Numbered from the stretch's first letter, positions 17,985 to 26,473 are shown. The stretch: DNA of 49,913 nucleotides from Sulfurovum sp. (GCA_026989435.1 JALSJI010000074.1:1-49913); one strand, 5' to 3'. Numbers and translations are program-made. Notes: generated from the letters alone by a model not told the origin.

Positions 17985-19004
17985 TTAAAAATCGTCTAAA
18001 TCGAGACTTCCTTTGGAGTAGTTTGTCACATTCCCCTCAAAAAAATTCGTTTTTTGGTCATTAAACTGGGAGAAATTATCTACCCACTTGATAGGGTGCT
18101 CTACATTATATAGTTTTTTCATGCCTACTGCATGCAACCTCTTGTCTGCGAGGTATTGAATATACTGTGTGATAATTTCATCCGTTAATCCCAATATTTG
18201 CCCTTGGGTGATATAGGTACCCCACTCCGACTCTAGCTTTACGGCATCCCTAAACATCTCATACACACTCTCCTCCAGCTCTTTAGTAAAGAGTTCGGGA
18301 CGCTCTTTTTTAGTTGCATTTATCATGTTTTGAAACAAAAGTAGATGTGTCACTTCATCACGCTGTATAAAACGTATCATTTGTGCTGAGCCCAACATTT
18401 TATCCGAACGTGCCAAGGTATACAAATAAGTAAATCCGGAGTAAAAATAGATGCCTTCAAGTATCTGGTTGGCAAACATTGCCTTGACTATATTCGTATC
18501 TGTCGGATTCTTGGAGAGTTCATCATATACTTTCGCAATCGCATCATTTTTAGTTTTGAGCTTCATATCTCTTCTCCAAAGTTCATAAATCTCTTTGGTA
18601 TTTGTAGAGATACTGTCTACCATTACGGCATAACTCTGTGAGTGCAAGGCCTCCTCAAAGGCCTGTCGAACCAGAATAAGATTAATCTCCGGCGATGTTA
18701 CAAAAGGATTGAAGTTGTCCATGATATTATTTGTCTGCAAGGAGTCCATAAAAATAAGCTGTGCCAACACCTTGTCATAGGCCGATTTTTCTGCATCTGT
18801 AAGATGCTTGTAATCATTCACGTCTCTTGTCATATCAACCTCTTTTGGAAACCATGTATTATTCAGCATCATCTCCCAAAGATTGTATGCCCACTGATAT
18901 TTAATATCATTAAGCTCAAAAATACCTGTAGGGTTGCCTCCAAATATTTTCCTCTCTGCCGTTTTTTCATCCGAATTGGGATTATATATTCTTTTTCTTT
19001 CCAT
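17985..19004 (-). CDS. nrdB: Ribonucleotide reductase class I, small subunit
   Basis: Predicted 339 residues from ATG 19004 (GAAGG seven bases upstream); an upstream in-frame start at 19094 would add a non-conserved 30-residue tail. This subunit holds the diiron/tyrosyl radical needed by NrdA. Visible features: FMDSLQTNN helix with D87, [10 protein letters not shown] with E118, H121 and the radical Y125, EGIYFYSGF, and [10 protein letters not shown] for the second metal pair. The C-terminus (GSLDLDDF) is the type that docks into NrdA. It is separated from nrdA by a small unrelated gene, so the pair is not strictly adjacent. Confidence 0.95.
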   Translation of the reverse strand: MERKRIYNPNSDEKTAERKIFGGNPTGIFELNDIKYQWAYNLWEMMLNNTWFPKEVDMTRDVNDYKHLTDAEKSAYDKVLAQLIFMDSLQTNNIMDNFNPFVTSPEINLILVRQAFEEALHSQSYAVMVDSISTNTKEIYELWRRDMKLKTKNDAIAKVYDELSKNPTDTNIVKAMFANQILEGIYFYSGFTYLYTLARSDKMLGSAQMIRFIQRDEVTHLLLFQNMINATKKERPELFTKELEESVYEMFRDAVKLESEWGTYITQGQILGLTDEIITQYIQYLADKRLHAVGMKKLYNVEHPIKWVDNFSQFNDQKTNFFEGNVTNYSKGSLDLDDF

Positions 19005-19132
19005 TGTATGACCTTCAATATTCAAAGTATTATACACATATTGGCTGAGAATTCTCCAGTGATTTCGTAGGCTTGTTTTAGATAAGAAAAGCAACTTTTT
19101 ATCAAAGATACATAGTAAAAAAGGAGTACTCT

Positions 19133-19279
19133 ATCAATAAAGCATCATTACGTATAAAAAGCAAAAATCTGCTTAATGAAAGTCAAGGAGTTGATTGGGA
19201 GGAAGACTCCATAATTGACTTTCAAGCGGAGTATAGACTATTTTTGTGTACCGATTGTGAAGCGGTAGCTCTCTTTTAA
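19133..19279 (+). other. Possible short ORF without a canonical start
   Basis: In the 271-base gap between nrdB and the next gene, a plus-strand frame is open from 19082 to a TAA at 19277-19279 but has no ATG, GTG or TTG. An AAGGAG at 19121-19126 stands six bases before an ATC codon at 19133, from which 48 residues would be read, including LNESQGVDWEEDS and ending CTDCEAVALF. The frame converges with the next gene and the two stops share TTAA. It may be a gene with a rare AUC start, a remnant that lost its start, or chance. Confidence 0.25.
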
Positions 19280-19620
19280 AATTTCCATTCAAACTGAGCG
19301 GAAATCAGTGCTCCGGCTGAGGCACCTATCACATTGGCCCAGACATCCGCCCACTCTCTTGTACTATCTTTGTCTATCCCGTCAAGCCCCTCTTTTAATA
19401 GCCCCAAAGCAATCGATGCTCCTGCTCCATAGAAAAAAGCCTCTAGTTTGGATGAGCCCTTGCTCCTAGCAAATCCGGTAACTGCATATGAGAAGAGTGC
19501 ACTTCCGGCAATATGTAATTGTTTGTCACGTTGCAAGAAAAAAGGTCTCTCCTCAGCCAGAAGCACTTGCCCTATAATCAGAGAGACCGTGATATATACT
19601 ATTGCTATTTTTGTGTTCAC
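19276..19620 (-). CDS. Small exported YfiM-like protein
   Basis: Predicted 114 residues. N-terminal signal sequence or membrane anchor (1-22, ending LLA), followed by RDKQLHIAGSALFSY, which matches the DK-x-x-H-x-x-x-G start of the YfiM/DUF2279 family, then a small hydrophobic segment (YGAGASIALGLLKEGLDG) and a second one (WANVIGASAGALISA). Function of the family is unknown. It lies between nrdA and nrdB on the same strand, but neither spacing nor content links it to nucleotide reduction. Confidence 0.6.
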   Translation of the reverse strand: MNTKIAIVYITVSLIIGQVLLAEERPFFLQRDKQLHIAGSALFSYAVTGFARSKGSSKLEAFFYGAGASIALGLLKEGLDGIDKDSTREWADVWANVIGASAGALISAQFEWKF

Positions 19621-19694
19621 TCTTTACTCCTTACCCTACTACCGCTTGATCTTTTATGCATAAGCCTATACCATATTGGTCTTGCATATCAAAA

Positions 19695-22064
19695 CTATTG
19701 ACACCCGACACACTCCATCGACCTATCCTCTATATCGTTACTGCTTTCAGGCGACTGACTTCTTAAATAGTAGGTACTCTTTAGGCCGTATTTCCAAGCA
19801 TTCATATAAATCTCATTGAGGTATTTACCTGATGCTTTATCCAATGTAATAAAAATATTAAGAGACTGCCCTTGATCTAGCCATTTTTGTCGAATTGCCC
19901 CAGCTTTTATAAGTACATTCTGATCCATCTCATAAGCGGAGGTATAGTACTGCCAGGTCTTGGCGGATAAATTAGGTGCAACCACGGGAATAAGCCCCGA
20001 GAGGTTTTCTTCAAACCATTTACGCTTATATACAGGTTCTATGGCTTGTGTCGTTCCCGTCAAAATAGAGATAGATGAAGTAGGCGCTATTGCCATTAAA
20101 TATCCGTTTCTCATACCATCGGTTTTTACTTTTTCTTTAAGAGCAGCCCAATCATGCGTATACCCGAAAAGTCCACCCCTGTCTACAAGTTTACAGGCAT
20201 TTTCGTTTGCCTTGTCTATAGGGAAAATTCCTTTTGACCAATCTGAACCCTCAAATGCGGGATAAGGTCCTTTTTCAAGAGCCAAATTGCTCGATTCCTT
20301 TATGATATGATAAGAAAAGGACTCCATCACCTCGTCTATCTTTCTAAAGTGCTCATGGCTTCCCCACTCGATACCTGCCTCGGCAAGCATTTGTGCCTCC
20401 CCCATAACGCCTAATCCGATAGAACGTGACTTCTCATTGGTTTTTTTTACTTTGGCTAGCGGATAAAAATTTAAATCTATTACATTATCAAGCATACGCG
20501 TGGCAATAGGAACAACACGTGCCAAATCCTCTTCTGTGTGCACCTTGGAAAGATTGACGGAAGCTAGGTTACATACAGCGGTGTCCCCGTCTGTTTTCTC
20601 TTTATCGACTATCCATATTTGTTTACCCTTTAGGCTGTCAAGCGCTGTAACTTTTTTAGCAGGTTTTGTCGTACCGTTGTCAACGGTTAATATTTCATTT
20701 TCATCATAAGACTCTACAGAGCCGTCTGTAAAAGTAAACCGTACTTTGTAGGTATTAGGGGCTGTATTTTGAAAAATTTCCGTACAGAGATTTGTAGAAC
20801 GGATAACACCTGCATGTTTGTTGGGATTTGCTCTATTTGCAGTGTCTTTAAATGTCAAAAAAGGATTACCCGTCTCAAAATAGGAACGCAACATCTCTTT
20901 CCAAAGCGCTTTGGCCGAAACCCTCTCTTTTGTAATGTTTGCATCACTGTTTTCAAGCTCAATATAACGTTTTTCAAACTCCTCCCCGTACAAAGAGGTA
21001 AGTTCCGTAACCTCATAAGGATCAAAAAGTGTCCACATCTCATCTGCTTCTACTCTAGCCATAAAAAGGTCGTTAAGCCAAACGGCAGGGAAAAGATCGT
21101 GTGCTCTTCGCCGCTCTTCGCCAGAGTTTTTCTTCAAATCAAGAAAATCTTTAATATCAACATGCCACGGCTCAACATAGACTGCTATAGCACCCTTTCG
21201 CGTTCCAAGCTGATCTACGGCAATTGCAACATCGTTTGCAATTTTCAAAAACGGAATGATACCGCCTGCAGCATGTTTATGCCCATCAATAAATGACCCC
21301 ATTCCTCGTACCAAAGACCAGTCCCAGCCAATACCTCCTCCAAACTTCGAAAGCAGTGCCATCTCTTTATAAGCATCGAAAATACCCTCAATATTATCAG
21401 GAGTTGAGCCGATATAACACGAACTAAGTTGATGTCTGGGAGTACGTGCATTGGATAAGGTAGGTGTTGCGGCCATCACTTCAAATTTTGAGAGAATATC
21501 ATAAAACTTTTTTGCCCATGTCTGACAATCAAACTCGTTTTGTGCCAAAAACATCGCCACTCCCATAAAGAGCTGTTGAGGAAGCTCTATAGGCACACCT
21601 TTACTGTCTTTTAGCAGATATCTATCATACAAGGTTCTTATGCCCAGATAAGTAAACTGCAAATCACGTTCAGGTTTGATATAGGCATTGAGGTCATCTA
21701 GATCATACTTCTCTTTAAGCCCTAGAACAATACGCCCCTCCTTCTCTCCGCGTTCAAAATACTCACGAAGATGATTATAGCCCGTAAAGCCTGTCACCTT
21801 ATGATAGAAATCATAGATAAAAAGACGAGCTGCCACAAATGTCCAATCGGGTCTATCTATATCTATTTTATCCACTGCCGTTTTAATCAGTGTTGTCTGT
21901 ATCTCTTCCGAAGTAATCATATCACGAAACTGCAGCTTGGCATCTACTTCGAGTTCGCTTTGACTTACGCCTACAAGACCTTCAACTGCTTTTGAAGTAT
22001 ATTTTTGTATTTTTGTAACGTCTAAAGCCTCAACTCTTCCGTTTCTTTTGACTACTCTTATCAT
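19695..22064 (-). CDS. nrdA: Ribonucleotide reductase class I, large subunit
   Basis: Predicted 789 residues; reduces ribonucleoside diphosphates to deoxyribonucleotides. The N-terminal ATP-cone (about 1-90) suggests dATP feedback control. Active-site features: C216 (QLSSCYIGS), NLCTE with the thiyl-radical cysteine C427, C498 (VCNLASVNLS), and the C-terminal redox pair ECVGCQ. C427 and C498 are 71 residues apart, compared with 23 in E. coli, because of a beta-rich insert at about 435-492. ATG 22064 follows GGAG with six-base spacing. A palindrome and a nested stem-loop lie upstream. Confidence 0.95.
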   Translation of the reverse strand: MIRVVKRNGRVEALDVTKIQKYTSKAVEGLVGVSQSELEVDAKLQFRDMITSEEIQTTLIKTAVDKIDIDRPDWTFVAARLFIYDFYHKVTGFTGYNHLREYFERGEKEGRIVLGLKEKYDLDDLNAYIKPERDLQFTYLGIRTLYDRYLLKDSKGVPIELPQQLFMGVAMFLAQNEFDCQTWAKKFYDILSKFEVMAATPTLSNARTPRHQLSSCYIGSTPDNIEGIFDAYKEMALLSKFGGGIGWDWSLVRGMGSFIDGHKHAAGGIIPFLKIANDVAIAVDQLGTRKGAIAVYVEPWHVDIKDFLDLKKNSGEERRRAHDLFPAVWLNDLFMARVEADEMWTLFDPYEVTELTSLYGEEFEKRYIELENSDANITKERVSAKALWKEMLRSYFETGNPFLTFKDTANRANPNKHAGVIRSTNLCTEIFQNTAPNTYKVRFTFTDGSVESYDENEILTVDNGTTKPAKKVTALDSLKGKQIWIVDKEKTDGDTAVCNLASVNLSKVHTEEDLARVVPIATRMLDNVIDLNFYPLAKVKKTNEKSRSIGLGVMGEAQMLAEAGIEWGSHEHFRKIDEVMESFSYHIIKESSNLALEKGPYPAFEGSDWSKGIFPIDKANENACKLVDRGGLFGYTHDWAALKEKVKTDGMRNGYLMAIAPTSSISILTGTTQAIEPVYKRKWFEENLSGLIPVVAPNLSAKTWQYYTSAYEMDQNVLIKAGAIRQKWLDQGQSLNIFITLDKASGKYLNEIYMNAWKYGLKSTYYLRSQSPESSNDIEDRSMECVGCQ

Positions 22065-22146
22065 TCACCGCTCCGTTATTTATACACTTTTTACATAACC
22101 ATACTTATGATAAATTAAATCCGATTTTACTCAAATTAACCTTGTG

Positions 22147-22161
22147 TACTTTTGAAAAGTA
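22147..22161. promoter_or_regulatory. Perfect palindrome upstream of nrdA
   Basis: TACTTTT-G-AAAAGTA is a perfect 7-base inverted repeat with a one-base centre, 83 bases before the nrdA start. Its position fits an operator. It does not resemble the NrdR box consensus that I know. Confidence 0.35.
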
Positions 22162-22167
22162 ATATCA

Positions 22168-22252
22168 TTTTTAGGCATTTTGTTTATAAGAAAACTTAAT
22201 ATTTTTTGAAGGGCTGTATATTAGGTCGCAAGTAAAAAAAATAGCCTAAAAA
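22168..22252. other. Nested stem-loop in nrdA-purB gap
   Basis: TTTTTAGGC (22168-22176) and GCCTAAAAA (22244-22252) form a perfect 9-bp outer stem. Inside it, CTTAATAT (22195-22202) pairs with ATATTAGG (22218-22225) through 8 bp including one G-T pair. It lies in the 242-base gap downstream of purB and upstream of nrdA, both on the minus strand. It could be an nrdA leader structure, a purB 3' end or a small RNA; no known RNA family is recognised. Confidence 0.35.
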
Positions 22253-22306
22253 AAAGAGAAAAACCGTATGCTATACCATGCTACCAAACTACCCTCATTT
22301 TACACA

Positions 22307-23635
22307 CTATTTAAAAACTCTAGCAAATATCTTATCCACGTTTTTTGTATAATATTCAAAACTAAAACACTCTCTAATCCGTTCTTCTGAAAGTGATGCT
22401 CTAAGCTCCTTGTCTGCTAACAAGTACTGAAGGTACAAAGATTCTCCTTTCTCATTCGTTGTCGGTTTACCCTGCTGTATCTCCTCCCACACTTTCATTG
22501 CATTACGCTGTACAATGCGATAGGCATCCTCACGGCTCACGCCTGCTAAAGGGAGTTCAAGAAGCACACGCTGAGAAAAGACAAGGCCTCCTGTAAGGTT
22601 GAGGTTTTTCATCATATTTTCCGGCATTACGGTTAGATTGGCAATCACGGTATTCATTCTGTGCAACATAAAATCTGCTGTAATAAAAGCATCAGGCAGC
22701 CAAAATCGCTCTGTAGAGGAGTGAGAGATATCCCTTTCATGCCATAATGCTATATTCTCCATCGCCGGATTTGCATAGGCTCTAATCATACGTGCCAGTC
22801 CCGTGATATTTTCGGTAAGAATCGGGTTTCTCTTATGCGGCATGGCGGAAGAGCCTTTTTGCCCTTTGGAAAAATACTCTTCCGCCTCATATACCTCTGT
22901 TCTTTGGAGGTGTCTTACCTGTACGGCAAACTTTTCTATAGAGGATGCCATAAGTGCTAAAGCCGAGGCAAGCCTTGCATATCTGTCACGATGAACAACC
23001 TGATTTGAACACGGCTCCGGTTTTAAACCGAGCTCTTGCATCGTTAACTCTTCCAACTCTAACGGTGCATGAGCGAAATTTCCCATTGCTCCCGAAATCT
23101 GACCTACTGCTATCACCTCCATCGTCTGCTCCAGATTTGTTAAATGACGTGCCATTTCGTCATACCACACGGCAAGTGTAAGTCCGAAAGTAATAGGTTC
23201 TCCGTGTATACCGTGTGAACGTCCGACCATAAGCGTCATTTTATGTTCAAATGCCCGCTTTTTGATAGACTCCATCAGCATTTTCACATCTTCGATAATA
23301 ATTTCAAGTGATGCCTTCATCTGCAATGCCACTCCGGTATCTACTGCATCCGAGGACGTCATACCGTAATGAAACCATCTTGACTCCTCTCCAAGGCTTT
23401 CACTAACAGATGTATTAAAGGCAATTAAATCATGTTTTGTAACTGCTTCAATCTCCTCTATACGCTCTACGGAAAATGCAGCATTTTTTATAATTTTATC
23501 TGCATCATCCTGAGGAATTTTTCCCAACTTTGCCCATGCTTTCACTACTGCTTTTTCTACCTCTAACCATGCGGAATATCGTGCATGCTGTGTCCAGTGC
23601 CGTGCCATCTCTTCTCTTGCATATCTTTCAACCAT
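22307..23635 (-). CDS. purB: Adenylosuccinate lyase
   Basis: Predicted 442 residues; cleaves fumarate from SAICAR and adenylosuccinate in purine synthesis. The fumarase/lyase signature GSSAMPHKRNP is at 261-271, and the catalytic histidine region SHGIHGEP at 140-147. TSSDAVDTG (93-101) is also conserved. Length is normal for the bacterial tetrameric type. The start ATG 23635 is well supported. A shared palindromic -10 element upstream drives it divergently from the RluA-type gene. Confidence 0.95.
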   Translation of the reverse strand: MVERYAREEMARHWTQHARYSAWLEVEKAVVKAWAKLGKIPQDDADKIIKNAAFSVERIEEIEAVTKHDLIAFNTSVSESLGEESRWFHYGMTSSDAVDTGVALQMKASLEIIIEDVKMLMESIKKRAFEHKMTLMVGRSHGIHGEPITFGLTLAVWYDEMARHLTNLEQTMEVIAVGQISGAMGNFAHAPLELEELTMQELGLKPEPCSNQVVHRDRYARLASALALMASSIEKFAVQVRHLQRTEVYEAEEYFSKGQKGSSAMPHKRNPILTENITGLARMIRAYANPAMENIALWHERDISHSSTERFWLPDAFITADFMLHRMNTVIANLTVMPENMMKNLNLTGGLVFSQRVLLELPLAGVSREDAYRIVQRNAMKVWEEIQQGKPTTNEKGESLYLQYLLADKELRASLSEERIRECFSFEYYTKNVDKIFARVFK

Positions 23636-23707
23636 ATGTTTCTATTCCTTTGAGAGCTAGGGAATAAGATAAATCGACTCGTTCATACCAAACCCCTATT
23701 TTTATGC

Positions 23708-23717
23708 TAGAATTCTA
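23708..23717. promoter_or_regulatory. Overlapping divergent -10 boxes
   Basis: TAGAATTCTA is a perfect palindrome that provides a TAGAAT -10 box on each strand. On the plus strand it is preceded by TGC (extended -10) and lies 33 bases before the RluA-type gene; on the minus strand it serves purB about 75 bases away. Confidence 0.45.
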
Positions 23718-23749
23718 CCCTAAAAGCTGTTATATAAGGGTTAGCACGG

Positions 23750-24682
23750 ATGCCATTTGTTAAAGAGAAATTTAAAGTCAAAGAAAAGACAATCGCGTTT
23801 CTTTATGTTATGCGTACCCTTAATTTTACACAGGCCCAAGCCCAACGTCATATCGCAAAAGGGCGTCTTATCTCTCACGGGAAACCTATGACGCATACAG
23901 GCGCTACAATAGAGGGTGATATTGAAATGATTTTTTTCCGGCCCAAAGGCCGAGATATTCACCCCACATTCCAAAACAATGACTTTATGATATTTGAAAA
24001 ACCTTCCGGAGTCTTGGTACACCCAAACACCATGACTACATCCTATTCTATGCTGGATGATATCCGCAGTATTGCAGGAGACAGTGCCAATGCTACGCAT
24101 CGTATAGATATGGAGACTTCCGGACTTCTGCTTGCTTCCAAACACAAAAAGGCAGAACACTATCTTAAAAATCTCTTTGAACAGCGTATGATCAAAAAAT
24201 CATACTTAGCATGGGTAGACGGTAAACTTACAAAACCTTTTGTCTCTACAGAACCTATCAAAGTGAATCAAAACGGTTATGATGAAACAAAACACAAGGT
24301 CCTGATTGCAAAGGACGGAAAAGCTTCTCATACAGAATTTTTTCCTCTAAAATATGATGAAACACTCGATGTATCTTTAGTAGCATGCTACCCTCATACC
24401 GGCAGATTGCACCAGATACGTATCCACTTGTTTCACGTGAAACATCCTATACTGGGAGATCCGATATATGGGTCAAGCTTTGCAGCGAGCGATGCATACT
24501 TAGATATGGTCCAGAGTGAGGAGGAGCGACTAATCCAACACGGTGCGCCACGATTAATGCTCCATGCACAGAGCCTTGAGTTTACCTACGGGAATCGATT
24601 CTATATTGAAAGTAAAGTAGATTTTGTGTCACAAAAATCTTTGATAGTGCCGAAACATTTGAGAGCTTTTAATAGACAATAA
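23750..24682 (+). CDS. RluA-family pseudouridine synthase
   Basis: Predicted 310 residues; converts specific uridines of rRNA or tRNA to pseudouridine. The catalytic Asp is D120 in ATHRIDMETSGLLLASK, the RluA motif II. HPNTMTTSYSM and CYPHTGRLHQIRIHLF are the other family blocks. A short S4-like RNA-binding region occupies the N-terminus (about 15-65, TQAQAQRHIAKGRLI). The exact target (RluC, RluD or TruC-like) cannot be assigned. A perfect parS site is embedded in the codons for LFHVKH. Confidence 0.9.
   Translation: MPFVKEKFKVKEKTIAFLYVMRTLNFTQAQAQRHIAKGRLISHGKPMTHTGATIEGDIEMIFFRPKGRDIHPTFQNNDFMIFEKPSGVLVHPNTMTTSYSMLDDIRSIAGDSANATHRIDMETSGLLLASKHKKAEHYLKNLFEQRMIKKSYLAWVDGKLTKPFVSTEPIKVNQNGYDETKHKVLIAKDGKASHTEFFPLKYDETLDVSLVACYPHTGRLHQIRIHLFHVKHPILGDPIYGSSFAASDAYLDMVQSEEERLIQHGAPRLMLHAQSLEFTYGNRFYIESKVDFVSQKSLIVPKHLRAFNRQ
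24429..24444. promoter_or_regulatory. parS centromere site 1
   Basis: TGTTTCACGTGAAACA is a perfect 16-base palindrome identical to the consensus parS bound by chromosomal ParB/Spo0J. It lies inside the RluA-type gene, about 24 kb from dnaA, consistent with an origin-proximal ParB loading site. Confidence 0.85.
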
Positions 24683-24684
24683 AT

Positions 24685-24711
24685 CTCTTTTTTACGATAA
24701 AAACAAAAGAG
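24685..24711 (+). terminator. Weak hairpin after RluA-type gene
   Basis: CTCTTTT (24685-24691) and AAAAGAG (24705-24711) form a 7-bp stem directly after the stop. The loop is 13 bases and no strong T-run follows, so the call is tentative. It may also end the minus-strand rlmN transcript. Confidence 0.3.
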
Positions 24712-24770
24712 TATAACGCATACACATATGCTTGCAAAATGTTTCATCCGCCTCTCTTGTATACCCTGAA

Positions 24771-24872
24771 CTACTTCTCGTCATCTGAACGTGATTCCAA
24801 GATAATCCATCCCACACCGATGATAGCAACCACAAGCAAAAAAAGCAACATAAATATATCTAAAAAAGGCAT
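24771..24872 (-). CDS. 33-residue single-helix membrane peptide
   Basis: An ATG at 24872, inside the last codons of rlmN, starts a 33-residue frame ending at TAG 24771-24773. The peptide has a short polar start (MPFLDIF), one hydrophobic helix of about 17 residues (MLLFLLVVAIIGVGWII) and an acidic-basic tail (LESRSDDEK). AGAGGGG is five bases upstream of the ATG. The 13-base overlap with rlmN implies coupled translation at the end of the hisF-PNP-rlmN operon. I do not recognise a family; small single-pass peptides often regulate membrane complexes, but nothing here shows that. Confidence 0.6.
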   Translation of the reverse strand: MPFLDIFMLLFLLVVAIIGVGWIILESRSDDEK

Positions 24873-25945
24873 TTAGACCCCTCTCGTATCTCTTGTTCTC
24901 TAAGCTGACCGCATGCAGCAGAGATATCCAAACCTTTAGATTCCCTTATTGTGCAATGCAGCCCTCGTGAAGTTAAGTATGCCTGAAATTTTTCCATATC
25001 TGCTTGATTTGGACGCTTAAATTGTGTTCCTCCGTAGGGATTAAAATAAATTAAATTTACTTTGGCTTTAATCCCATCTAATAATGAAAGCAGCTTCTTC
25101 GCAGCAGATATGTCATCATTGACATCCTTTATGACAAGGTACTCAAACATTACTCTCTTTCTTTCATTGACGGGAAATGCCTTAACTGCCTCTATAATTG
25201 ATTGGATATTGTATGCTTTATTAATAGGCATCAACCACTCCCGCAAATCATCATCCACTGCATGCAAAGAGATAGCCAAATTTACACCTAAAGCCTCTTT
25301 GCCAAGTTTTTCAATTTTGTAAGAGAGTCCTGAAGTAGAGATGGTTTGTCGATGTGTCGCTATTGCCATCCCCTCTTCATCAGCACATATTTTTACTGAC
25401 TTGACAACTTCTTTTAGGTTGTCAAGAGGCTCACCCATTCCCATAAAAACAAGGTTTACACGACGGTTGCCTGCAATATCATTATCCTTTTTAATAAGAC
25501 GCACCTGCTCAACAATCTCTCCTGCTGTCAAATTTCGCACAAAACCGCCTTTTGCAGTCAAGCAAAAGGCACACCCTACCTTACACCCTACCTGAGAGGA
25601 GATACAGACCGTATAGCGCTCCTTATGCTTTAAAGAGCCATCTTTATGATACTGCTTCTCTCTCATTAACAACAAGACTGCCTCAATCGTATGACCGTCA
25701 TGTAGTTCATAGAGATATTTACGGCTACCGTCTTTTGAGTTTTGTACCATTACCTGTTTTAAAGGAGAGATCAAATACTTCTCTTTCAACGTATCTCTCA
25801 AGTCCTGAGGAAGATTTCTCATCTCATCAAAGGATGTAGCATACTTGTGATACAGCCAATGATAAATTTGTTTTGCTCTAAAAGCAGGAGAGATCTCTTG
25901 GGCGAGCTCCGCTTTTGTTAAATCCTGTATATTCTTTTTAAGCAT
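24860..25945 (-). CDS. rlmN: Dual-specificity rRNA/tRNA adenine-C2 methyltransferase RlmN
   Basis: Predicted 361 residues; radical-SAM enzyme methylating A2503 of 23S rRNA and A37 of some tRNAs. The [4Fe-4S] cluster cysteines are C121, C125 and C128 (QVGCKVGCAFCLTAKGG). The mono-methyl-carrying C345 is in ISAACGQL and C114 lies in YTVCISSQ. VFMGMGEPLDN and STSGLSYKI are typical RlmN blocks. It begins 3 bases after the phosphorylase stop, so it is part of the hisF operon; the 33-residue peptide gene overlaps its end. Confidence 0.95.
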   Translation of the reverse strand: MLKKNIQDLTKAELAQEISPAFRAKQIYHWLYHKYATSFDEMRNLPQDLRDTLKEKYLISPLKQVMVQNSKDGSRKYLYELHDGHTIEAVLLLMREKQYHKDGSLKHKERYTVCISSQVGCKVGCAFCLTAKGGFVRNLTAGEIVEQVRLIKKDNDIAGNRRVNLVFMGMGEPLDNLKEVVKSVKICADEEGMAIATHRQTISTSGLSYKIEKLGKEALGVNLAISLHAVDDDLREWLMPINKAYNIQSIIEAVKAFPVNERKRVMFEYLVIKDVNDDISAAKKLLSLLDGIKAKVNLIYFNPYGGTQFKRPNQADMEKFQAYLTSRGLHCTIRESKGLDISAACGQLREQEIREGSKCLF

Positions 25946-25948
25946 ATC

Positions 25949-26473
25949 TTACTTCTTTATATTAAGATGTACAACAATTTTTTCCATCGCCTCTTTTTGA
26001 TTTTTCAAAAATGTATCATGTCCATTTTCGTCGCAATAGTTAGTCACACAAAATACTCCGCCTGCAGGGATACCAAAGGATTTTGCTACTTTGAGTACAG
26101 CATAATACTCCATATTCTCCAAATGAATATTTTTTTCAAGGTAGCGTTTCGAAATATCTGTATTTTTTGTAATATAATTAGATGAATTTACAAGTGTTTC
26201 ACGTGAAACATCATCTGTTGCAGAAACTAAATTATCTATAGGTGTGTATGAACCGCCTATAAGAAAACTGTTCTCTATGTTTGTTGCCGCTTTTGACTCC
26301 ACTATGTCAAATATTTTCTTTTCTCCGTATGAACCGGCCGTTCCGATAAAAAGGAGATACTTTGGTGTCTCTGCCATACACAGTTTTGTTAAGTTCATCG
26401 CTACATCCAACATACCAATGCCCACCGGTATAGCAAAGTCAAACTGTTCACTTTTTCCTGCACATATAATCAT
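25949..26473 (-). CDS. Purine-nucleoside phosphorylase-like protein
   Basis: Predicted 174 residues, shorter than standard nucleoside phosphorylases (about 230-240) because the N-terminal region is reduced. FIGTAGSYG (about 42-50) is the phosphate/ribose-binding loop of the PNP/UDP family and ENMEYYAVLKVAKSFGIPA matches the region contacting ribose (E near residue 118). The D needed for purine specificity is not clear to me; NYCDENG near the end may be the corresponding loop. Substrate is unproven. It lies between hisF and rlmN with 2-3 base gaps. A second parS site is embedded in it. Confidence 0.75.
   Translation of the reverse strand: MIICAGKSEQFDFAIPVGIGMLDVAMNLTKLCMAETPKYLLFIGTAGSYGEKKIFDIVESKAATNIENSFLIGGSYTPIDNLVSATDDVSRETLVNSSNYITKNTDISKRYLEKNIHLENMEYYAVLKVAKSFGIPAGGVFCVTNYCDENGHDTFLKNQKEAMEKIVVHLNIKK
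26195..26210. promoter_or_regulatory. parS centromere site 2
   Basis: A second perfect copy of TGTTTCACGTGAAACA, 1766 bases from the first, inside the nucleoside phosphorylase gene at the codons for DVSRETL. Two perfect sites within 2 kb, both in coding sequence near the origin, strongly support a ParB centromere cluster. Confidence 0.85.

Noticed and set aside
19005-19094. N-terminal extension of nrdB
   Set aside because: The 30 extra codons are not NrdB-like; ATG 19004 has a good ribosome-binding site and conserved start.
20769-21296. 175-residue ORF antisense to nrdA
   Set aside because: Shadow frame opposite a conserved RNR gene.
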